Assembly (NCBI GenBank): GCA_019694165.1
Contig: JAIBCL010000006.1
Coordinates: forward strand, 267,436 to 331,435
DNA length: 64,000 nucleotides
Direction: 5' to 3'
From: Verrucomicrobiaceae bacterium
GTDB taxonomy: Bacteria; Verrucomicrobiota; Verrucomicrobiia; Verrucomicrobiales; Verrucomicrobiaceae
How positions within the stretch are numbered: the first letter of the stretch is position 1; each line of letters begins with the position of its first letter. Shown piece after piece: positions 54,420 to 62,000 of this stretch. The notes beneath the pieces were generated by a model that did no database searches, was not told the origin of the DNA, and saw only the letters and a list, made by a program, of their open reading frames with translations. A program made the position numbers and the translations under genes.

Positions 54420-56264
54420 TTACTCCGAAAAATTCGCCCAGGGGTCCGTAGTGCCGAGGCTGCTGGCCAGCGCGCCGTTGCCGGCGATGGCGGCGCTGTT
54501 CGCTGGATTGACGATGGCTCCCACGCTGTTGCTGGCGACGATGTCGTAGTTGGCCGTGTTCCCGGTGGCGGTGTTGCGGACGATGGTGTTGGCAATGCTG
54601 TCCACGTCGATGCCACGGTCAGTGCCCGCCACATGGTTACTGTCGATGCGATTGCCGGTGGAAGTGGTATGGATGCCCGCGCCATCGCCGGTGGAGAGGC
54701 CATTGGTCTCGCACATATTGCCGATGATGCGGCAATCGACGTTCGCGCGGATGCCATCGCCCTTGCTATTGCGCACAGTGCAGTCACGGACCGTGGATCC
54801 GTTCGAGACGTTGATGCCCATCCCGGTGGTGGCGGTGAGCGTGGCATTGGTCGAAGTATTGTCGGTCACGGTGCAGCCGGAGACGGTGCAGCCGAGCCCC
54901 GTCGAGATGCCGGCGGAGGTGGTCTCAGTGCTCGTGTTCGCGCGCGCGGAGCAGTTTGCCACAGTGCTTCCCGAGCCGACTGAGATGCCGAACGGTCCGA
55001 AATTGGTATCCGCCGAGCAGTTCGTGAGGTTCGCGCCGGCTCCGGTGGTGATGCCATTGCCGGAGTTTGACTGAACGGTGCAGCCCTGCAGGACGCAACC
55101 GCTCCCAGTGGAAATCCCGACGGCAGTGGTCGCGCTCGGCGTGGCATTGGTCGTGAGGTTTCCCGCTGAGGTGCAGCCAATGAGGGTGCAGGCTCCTGCT
55201 GTGACGATGCCGGCGGAGGAGGCCAGAGAGCTGATATTGGCCCGGGCCGCGCAATTGACGAGCGTGCTGCCAGTGCCTGCGTTGATGCCAAATGCTCCAG
55301 AGTTGCTCACGGCGGAGCAGTTCTTCAGCGTCGCGGCGGTGCCGCTCTGGATGCCGTCGCTGGTGTTCGATATGGCGGAAAAGTTTTCGAGCGCGCAGGC
55401 AGTCTGCGCAAAGAGGCCCACAACATTTCCATTAGCAGCCGAGTTCGTGACGGAGCAACCCGCGAGCATGCGGAACCCCGTGGAGCCGTTGTCGGAGGCG
55501 ACGCAGTGATCAATCACCGTCCGGTTGCCGCACACAAAACCGTTCAAGGTGTTGCCGTCGGCCAGACAGTTGGAAAGCACGCTGCCCTGCCCTGTCGTGA
55601 TGCCGTCACCCGAATTGCTTTTGGCGATGCAGTCCTTGATCTGCGTCTGCGCTCCAAAGTTGAATCCGTCGACGGGTGATCCCGTCTGGTTGCTCGCGAT
55701 GCAGCGGATCACCTGGCACCCGGTCTGCCCGCTGATGCCGGTGATCACATTGCCGATCGCGGTGCAATCCACTACCACGCCATCGACCCCCAGCGCGATG
55801 CCACCACTGCTGTTGCCGCTCGCGCGCACATGCTCCACGCGCATGCCGATGACCGTAGTGTTTACGGCGGTCACACCGAGGCCGCTCCAGTTGCGCACGG
55901 TGCCGTTGCGGATCGTCACATTCGCGCTGGTGATGGTCACGTTGATGCCGGAGATGCCCGCCCCGCCATTGCCGACCAGCTCGAAGCCACCGAGATCGAG
56001 GGTGACGTTGCTGGCATTGATGGTGATGCCATTGCCCGAGGGCGACGCGGTGAGATTGCCGGTGAGGTAATACGAGCCGCTGGCGCTGATGGTGTGGGGC
56101 AGCGAGGAGATCGGCGTGCGCGGCTCGAGCTGGTCGAGCGTCTTCATCGTCGGCGCGGGCGCGCCGGGCGGGGTGAGGCTGCCGCCCTGGGCGAGGACGA
56201 ATGATGAATGCAGAATGACGAATGCTGCGATGAGCAGCGTGAGGTGGAAGAGCGCTGGTTTCAT
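54420..56264 (-). CDS. Right-handed beta-helix secreted protein C
   Basis: 614 residues, the longest of the set. The signal peptide MKPALFHLTLLIAAFVILHSSFVLAQ and GGSLTPPGAPAPTMKTLDQLEPRTPISSLP are followed by about twenty-five turns with Cys and Asn ladders (for example GCSVTNSAANGNVVGLF). The C-terminus is GTTDPWANFSE. It is preceded by the GW-repeat gene (38 bp gap), as in the cluster at 26439-28908, though here the gene order is reversed. The start at 56264 is set by the signal peptide; upstream in-frame sequence belongs to the GW-repeat gene. Confidence 0.8.
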   Translation of the reverse strand: MKPALFHLTLLIAAFVILHSSFVLAQGGSLTPPGAPAPTMKTLDQLEPRTPISSLPHTISASGSYYLTGNLTASPSGNGITINASNVTLDLGGFELVGNGGAGISGINVTITSANVTIRNGTVRNWSGLGVTAVNTTVIGMRVEHVRASGNSSGGIALGVDGVVVDCTAIGNVITGISGQTGCQVIRCIASNQTGSPVDGFNFGAQTQIKDCIAKSNSGDGITTGQGSVLSNCLADGNTLNGFVCGNRTVIDHCVASDNGSTGFRMLAGCSVTNSAANGNVVGLFAQTACALENFSAISNTSDGIQSGTAATLKNCSAVSNSGAFGINAGTGSTLVNCAARANISSLASSAGIVTAGACTLIGCTSAGNLTTNATPSATTAVGISTGSGCVLQGCTVQSNSGNGITTGAGANLTNCSADTNFGPFGISVGSGSTVANCSARANTSTETTSAGISTGLGCTVSGCTVTDNTSTNATLTATTGMGINVSNGSTVRDCTVRNSKGDGIRANVDCRIIGNMCETNGLSTGDGAGIHTTSTGNRIDSNHVAGTDRGIDVDSIANTIVRNTATGNTANYDIVASNSVGAIVNPANSAAIAGNGALASSLGTTDPWANFSE

Positions 56265-56302
56265 GGTCTTGGAATTTGGAATTGGGAACTGCGTTGGCCG
56301 CA

Positions 56303-57199
56303 TCACGGCAGCGGCCTCACGGCCACGGCGCGGATGAATTTCTTCGTCGTGCCGGGCCAGGAGATGATCTTCGTGGTGCTCGTGCCCGCATCGGGTGCAA
56401 AGGTGCCGTGCGCGGAGTTCGTCCACACGTCGGGCGCGAGACCGAGCGCGTCGCTCGTTTCCAGCCGGTAGAGCCGCGTGGCGTCCGTGGTGAAGACGAC
56501 CGTGGCCTGCGTCATCGTGCCGTTGTAAGCGGTGGACACGATGCGGAAGAAATCTGTGCGGTCGCCCGGCGCGGTGCCGGCGAGGTATTCATCCTTGTCG
56601 CTCGCACCATCACCGTCAACGTCGCTCGTCGAGGTGGCCGTGGTGAGATTGCCAAAGAACTGCCGCTCCCAGGCGTCGGCGATGCCATCACCGTCCGTAT
56701 CGGCGATGGTCATGCTGGTGGTGGTGAGATTGCCGGTGCCCAGATTGATCCAGCCCACATTGGCGCTGTAGGCGAAGCCGCTGAACGCGCCGGTGAGCAG
56801 GTTCACGCGCGGTCGGTTCGCATCGCTCGTGGTGGTCCAGCCGAAGTTGATCCAGCCGATGTTCGCACCGTAGGCAAAGCCGGACAGATTACCGAGGCCG
56901 TCATGGTTCACGCCATAGTCCGTCGCGCTGTTGTTTTGATACTGGATGCCATTGGCGGGCGAGCCATCGCCGAAATCCATCCATCCGAAGTTTGCGCCAT
57001 AAGCGTGGCCGGAGAGGAAGAACTCGCCAAACACGATGCCATTCGGCGAGGACGGCTGGTCGTGGCGAAAACTGATCCAGCCCGCGTTCGCGCTGTAGGC
57101 GTGCTTGTTGGAGGCGCTGATCGTGGAATCAGCCGATGCGAGGGAATAGGCCGCCCAAAAGATTGTCAGTGCCACAAAACATGGATAAGGCGCTTTCAT
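56303..57199 (-). CDS. Secreted GW-repeat protein with calcium-binding TSP3-like motifs (copy 2)
   Basis: 298 residues starting MKAPYPCFVALTIFWAAYSLASA (signal peptide). Four repeats with the YGANIGWINFG core are followed by calcium loops DTDGDGIADAWE and DVDGDGASDKDEY, then a beta domain ending FIRAVAVRPLP. It is close to the copy at 26439 in length, order and C-terminus (AADRPLP there). A plausible promoter lies just upstream, so it is probably the first gene of a two-gene unit with the beta-helix gene. Confidence 0.72.
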   Translation of the reverse strand: MKAPYPCFVALTIFWAAYSLASADSTISASNKHAYSANAGWISFRHDQPSSPNGIVFGEFFLSGHAYGANFGWMDFGDGSPANGIQYQNNSATDYGVNHDGLGNLSGFAYGANIGWINFGWTTTSDANRPRVNLLTGAFSGFAYSANVGWINLGTGNLTTTSMTIADTDGDGIADAWERQFFGNLTTATSTSDVDGDGASDKDEYLAGTAPGDRTDFFRIVSTAYNGTMTQATVVFTTDATRLYRLETSDALGLAPDVWTNSAHGTFAPDAGTSTTKIISWPGTTKKFIRAVAVRPLP

Positions 57200-57221
57200 G
57201 TGATGGGTTGAATATGCGAAT

Positions 57222-57250
57222 CTTATACCAACAGCGACGGTGCCGCACAA
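57222..57250 (-). promoter_or_regulatory. Possible promoter of the GW-repeat gene (copy 2)
   Basis: On the minus strand, TTGTGC (57250-57245), a 17-bp spacer and TATAAG (57227-57222) lie 23 bp before the ATG. Only moderately close to consensus. Confidence 0.35.
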
Positions 57251-57295
57251 TTTCAAATGTGGCGCAGACCACGACACATTTTGTCGCCGGGCCGA

Positions 57296-57469
57296 GGCGC
57301 GCTGGCCGCCCACCTGCTGACGTGTGATATGGTCGATTTCCTCAAGTTCGACCTCAAGTTCATGATCTGGCCGAGCTTCAATGTCGCCGACTCGTGCGTC
57401 GTGTGCGCCGCGATGCTGCTATTCGTGTCGTCGTTCATCGAAAAGCCGGTGGGGGTGGAGAAAGCGTAG
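57296..57469 (+). pseudogene. lspA: 3' fragment of signal peptidase II (lspA)
   Basis: 58 codons to a TAG stop. VDFLKFDLKFMIWPSFNVADSCVVCAAM is the C-terminal LspA region with the second catalytic Asp in FNVADS, preceded by a corrupted version of the GALGNxxDR motif (GALAAHLLTCD). The N-terminal two thirds and the first catalytic Asp are missing. A functional copy must exist elsewhere. The fragment lies at the edge of the repeat-rich region. Confidence 0.75.
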
Positions 57470-57495
57470 CCGCTGGGTGAGTGCTCCCGAACGGC

Positions 57496-57752
57496 GCGCC
57501 AGCGTCCTGGACTGCGCTGGCCCTCCAGCGCTTTCCGAGTGGTCCATGGCAATCGAAAACACCCGGCGCATTCGTGAGTTCCCCGGCCTGCGATGAAAAG
57601 CTCCAGAGGGCTGGAGCAGTCCAAAACGCTGCCGCGCCATTCGGCTTACTTGGTCTTTCCGCTCAAATCATTGACCTGCTCATCCACGCCCAGCAGGCGC
57701 AGCGCCTCGGCCTCGGGCAGGCCGCCGAGGTTGATGACTTCGATGTCGCGGA
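57496..57752. repeat. 257-bp direct repeat, left copy
   Basis: Aligns without gaps to 58753-59009 at an offset of 1257. It contains an inverted pair of a 35-bp palindromic unit (57500-57534 and 57596-57631; core CTCCAGAGGGCTGGAGCAGT) and the 3' end of the large kinase gene. Together with the right copy it brackets the nucleotidyltransferase gene pair. Confidence 0.85.
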
Positions 57753-57765
57753 TCGGGCGGGTCCG
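57646..57765 (-). pseudogene. 3' fragment of the large kinase gene
   Basis: It reads EVINLGGLPEAEALRLLGVDEQVNDLSGKTK and a TAA stop, against EVINLDGLPEAEALRLLGVDEQGNDLRGKTK at the end of the kinase at 58903. It is a duplicated, detached C-terminus within the left direct repeat, not a gene. Confidence 0.8.
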
Positions 57766-57797
57766 GCATCCCATTTTCCCCCCGGTGAGTCACACCA

Positions 57798-58337
57798 TCA
57801 GCGCTGTCTGAAAAGCCATGCCAGCACACGTCGCAGCCAGCGCGGCATGTTGGTTAGGGGATCGTCGGGCGTCTTGAGCGGAGGATTCAGCGCCACGCCC
57901 TCGCGCTCCAATGCCTGACGGAGAAACAGCCGGTCAGGGATGTCCTTTTCCCGCACGGTCTGCTTCATTTTCCAGAGCGTGGACTTGGAGGCGAAGGGGA
58001 TCCGCACGCCTTGAATCTCGCGCCAGTCAGCATCCCGGATCGCGTCCGCGTAAGTGACGCCGCAACCGCTTTTCATGAGATCCACCATGATCTCATCCGA
58101 GATGCGCACCACGCCGTAGTGATCCACCTCGCCGGGTGCGACTTGAGACGCCGCAGAGTCTGGCAGAAGCCTGAGAGCTTCGAGAACTTTCGTCTCGTTC
58201 TCGACCGTCGTTTCGATGAGCAGGTCCACATCCTCGGTGAACCGCGCATGACCCGCTTGAATGATCGCCAGACCGCCCACGACGACGTAGCGCGCTCCCG
58301 CGCGATTCAAGCCCGCACACAGCTCCACGATGTCCAT
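57798..58337 (-). CDS. Nucleotidyltransferase-fold protein (toxin-like)
   Basis: 179 residues from the ATG at 58337 (MDIVELCAGLNRAG); longer starts at 58403 and 58508 are possible but overlap the upstream gene. YVVVGGLAIIQAGHARFTEDVDLLIE is the GG...R-x-T-x-D-x-D motif of MNT/AbiEii-like nucleotidyltransferases, with the two metal-binding Asp in DVD. A later Asp-rich strand (EIMVDLMKSGCG) supplies the third. The gene follows a 73-residue protein by 20 bp, an arrangement seen in toxin-antitoxin or nucleotidyl-transfer modules. A target cannot be named. Confidence 0.75.
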   Translation of the reverse strand: MDIVELCAGLNRAGARYVVVGGLAIIQAGHARFTEDVDLLIETTVENETKVLEALRLLPDSAASQVAPGEVDHYGVVRISDEIMVDLMKSGCGVTYADAIRDADWREIQGVRIPFASKSTLWKMKQTVREKDIPDRLFLRQALEREGVALNPPLKTPDDPLTNMPRWLRRVLAWLFRQR

Positions 58338-58357
58338 CTCGGTCGGCGGGCGGCTGC

Positions 58358-58579
58358 CTACTTCGCCGCCGTTGCCGCCGCCAGCATGTGCTTCTGCTGC
58401 CATTCGTGCGCTTCCTCCAGGGTTTTGAATCGAAACACACCGCGCGGATAAGGCAGCCTCGGGCGAAGCAACCGCGCACTGGCGGCGATGCGGCGATACG
58501 CCACCCACGGGTCTTCATCGGTCCGGTCACGTCCGACCGTCTTGCCGATGGTTTCCTCCACATTGACCACGTTTGCCAT
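58358..58579 (-). CDS. Small partner of the nucleotidyltransferase (antitoxin-like)
   Basis: 73 residues beginning MANVVNVEETIGKTVGRDRTD; the ATG at 58579 is preferred over an upstream one at 58636. The protein is basic and helical with an aromatic C-terminal part (GVFRFKTLEEAHEWQQKH). It lies directly upstream of the nucleotidyltransferase and probably forms a two-gene unit with it. I do not recognise a named family; antitoxin is inference from context. Confidence 0.6.
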   Translation of the reverse strand: MANVVNVEETIGKTVGRDRTDEDPWVAYRRIAASARLLRPRLPYPRGVFRFKTLEEAHEWQQKHMLAAATAAK

Positions 58580-58688
58580 TCGCGAGGGTAACGCTCCACT
58601 TCCCGGTGAGCAACCGCGTTTTCCTTCGTCCGCCATTCCTCATTTCTCTCCAGCTCCGGTGCCTTTGTGTGCCGTCTGTTCTGCCATG

Positions 58689-58888
58689 AAAAGCTCCAGA
58701 GGGCTGGAGCAGTCCAAAACGCTGTCGCGTCACACCTGGCCCCACGAACCTCGCGCCAGCGTCCTGGACTGCGCTGGCCCTCCAGCGCTTTCCGAGAGGT
58801 CCACGACCATCGAAAGCCCCCAGCACATTCGTGAGTCCCCCGGCCTGCGATGAAAAGCTCCAGAGGACTGGAGCAGTCCAGGACGCTG
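58689..58888. repeat. Cluster of three 35-bp palindromic units
   Basis: Units at 58689-58724 (forward), 58757-58791 (reverse) and 58853-58888 (forward), with core CTCCAGAGGGCTGGAGCAGT or its complement. The last two form the same inverted pair as at 57500-57631. The unit is located just beyond the 3' end of the kinase gene and may fold as a terminator-like RNA. Confidence 0.85.
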
Positions 58889-59009
58889 CCGCGCCAATCG
58901 ACTCACTTGGTCTTCCCGCGCAGATCATTCCCCTGCTCATCCACGCCCAGCAGGCGCAGCGCCTCGGCCTCGGGCAGGCCGTCGAGGTTGATGACTTCGA
59001 TGTCGCGGA
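58753..59009. repeat. 257-bp direct repeat, right copy
   Basis: Partner of 57496-57752. It covers an inverted pair of palindromic units and the last 107 bp of the kinase gene. It is probably the parental copy since the kinase gene here is intact. Confidence 0.85.
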
Positions 59010-62000
59010 CGTCTTCCAACCCAGTGATTTGAGCGCCCCCCTGAGGAGCGTCCTTGATGTCCATGGTCTTGATGATGTCGCCATATCGGGCGATCGATAG
59101 GTTCCCAACCGCCGCAAACTCCAACCGGTAATTCGATCCGTCCGCGATTTTGGGAATATCGATCGACCAGACACCTTGGCGTTGCTCGGCCGAGATGGCT
59201 TGCATGATCAGCTTTTCGCTGCTGCCAATCCCAAATTGGTAATAGGGTTGCAGACCTTTGAAATCATGCCGGAGGCACAGTCTGGCGAAACTGCCGGTGG
59301 AACGTTTGAATGTGGCGCGGAGGCCGTAGTTGGCTTTCAAGGTGGCCGGGAGGATGAGCTTGCGCTCCGGTGGCCCGCCACGAATCCACCCATCCTCCCA
59401 CCTCACGCCGCTGTCCGGCTTGCGCAGGTCGGCGGGCAGGTCCTCGGGCTTGGTGAAGAGCTTCACCCACTGGCCGGGTGGGAACTTGGGATCGGAAGAC
59501 TTGGAGACAGGGAGATTGGGGGCGGGGGAGACGGCGGCGGTAGCAGAGGGTGGCGGACTGGGAGGGGCGGCTTTCATCGCCGTCCGAAGGAACTCGGGCC
59601 ACTGTGATTCGGGCACGTCATCGAGGACCATCACCTCTATGGCCGTGAGCTTGACCACGCCTTCTTTGCCCTCGAAGGCGACAAACGGAGATCCTGCCTT
59701 CTGCTCGCCTTCCGCACCGCGGGTGCCGATCAGATTACCATCGAGCCAGCCAAAAGCGCTGTTGCCAACCCGGGCACACATCAGCTCCACGACCCGGTCT
59801 TTCGGAAGCGGCTCCGTGTGTTTGATTCTGGGTGGATTGGGCAAGGGGCCGAGCTTCCAAAGGTTCAGCGATGTGTGTTTGCTGGTGTGGTCAATCTCGA
59901 TCTCTCCAAAGCTGCTTCCTACTTTTAGCGTGCCCCCTTCTGAGGCGAGCTGGGCTTTGAGGCGAAAGATTCCTTTCTCGTATTTCACCTGGGTGTTCCC
60001 GATCGAGTCACTACCCGACAACACCAGCCACTCTCCCTCCTGCTTCCGGCTGCTTTTCTTCGCGACAAGGCTGGCGACAGGTTCGTAGGCGGGCTGCCAT
60101 GCTGCAGCTTTCTCGCTCGCAACAGCCAGCACGACGCGGAAGCCCAGCATGGCGTCACGATTGCTTGAGGACAGGCCAGAGCGGTAGTTGAGGCTGAGGG
60201 TCGAGCGGACGCCGTCTCGGAAAGATGCGCCACGCCATGTCTTCGTTCCCTGGCTCGCATCGAAATCGTCGGCAGACCACTCTCTTACATTGCCGCCGAG
60301 ATCAAAGAGTCCGTTTGGAGCCGCCGGGAAACTGCCAGCGGGTGCAGTGGTGGCGAAGTCATCGTGATAGCCCTCGATGAACTTTTGTCCCTCCCATGTT
60401 TTGTGTTCGATGGCTTCACTGCCGCTGAGGTTTTCGGTGCCATTTGGTGGCGGCCAGGCAGTTCCCCACGAGAACCTCTCGGCGCTCTGCCTGCTCTTCT
60501 TTGAGGGAGGCATGAACGCATCCTCGTTGTCGCCGATGCCGTTCGCGCAGCTCCATTCGTGATCGCTAGGCAGGCGGAAGGCGTCCTTTGCTTTCAGGTT
60601 GCCAGCCTTATGTTCCTTCTCTGTCAGCCAGACGCAGAAGGCGGACGCGTCCTGCCAGCTGACGTTCACGGCTGGATGCGTGGGACCTTGGGCAAAAGCT
60701 GGCTTGGCCCACTCGCGCTTCGTCTCCTTCGCAAACACCTCATAGTCCTGCACCCGCGTCTCCCAGACGGAAAACAGCACGCGCTGCTTGGCCGTCGGTC
60801 CGCCGGTGATCGGCACGGGCACGAATTTCATGCCGAGGGTGTTGATGAAGGAGGAGTCTTTGGTGGCGGTGGCTGGCGAGGCGGCGATGGGTAGGGCGCT
60901 TGCTCCTGCAAGCGCCGCGCTTGGTGTGGCGGGTGGTATTCCAGGATTCGATGACGCAGGGCCAGTCGCGGCGGCTGGAGGACCAGCCGCCCTACCTTCT
61001 GCCCCGTCGAGATTCAGCATCTCGATGTTCCTCATGGCCCCCGGTCCAAAGAGGATGATGCCGGGACTCCCAGCCGTCAGTCTGTCGTCATCGACGCGGA
61101 TGATCTCCTTGTCGTCGAGCTTGGCCACCAGCGTCTTGCCGACGGCGCGCAGTTCCAAGGTGTATGTGTCACCTTCCTTTGGCTGGGCTGCCTTATACTC
61201 CTTCAAGACCTCCGCACCGCTCTCGTCAGCCCGGTTACTATAAGTCAGCACCACACCTTTCTTGGATCGTGTCAAAGCATACATCTGCGAGTTCGAACTG
61301 TGCTCTGCCTTTGCACGCAGCCACAGACCCCCGATCTTCTTGCCTGGGGTCCAGCGGAACTCGCCCCGGATTGCGCCGTCATGCCACTGTTCCGGCAAGA
61401 TGCGGCGGTCCGAGGTCGCGTCTGATCGCCGCACCACCCAGCCGTCCTCTACCGTAAACGGACTCTGCCCATCGTGCTGTTCTGCCAGATTCCACATCCG
61501 CACCCAGCGCTCGATGATGGGGGAAGAGGCAGGGCTGTCCGCAGGGCTATGTGCAGGCGCGGCAACTGCACCGCGCAGCACCTTCGCCTCGCCGTCATAG
61601 GTGCGCAGGGTCCATGAAGAATGGGTGCGGTCGCCGCTGCGGATGTAGAGCGCGGGGACGAGCTGGCCGGGGAAGTCGGGGTGCATCTCGGTCGTCTTGC
61701 CCAGCTTGCCGAGCGCGCCGCGCCACTCGCCCACGGCGGTGCCGTTGACGGTGGCGGCGATGGTGCCGTTGATGCCGTCGGCATCGATCTTCACGCGTGT
61801 GGCGAGCTTCCACGGCGGGCTGGAGGCATCCTTCGGCCAGTTGCCGATTGGCTTGCTGGTGTTGCCATCACGCAGGACGACGATCTCGCCGGGCACGAAG
61901 GCGATGGTGGCCTGATTCGTGGCAAATATCGGCAGATCGATGCCGATGGCATCGGTGCCAGGGGTGGGCACGCCGACCTCGATCTCGTAATCCCGCAGGC

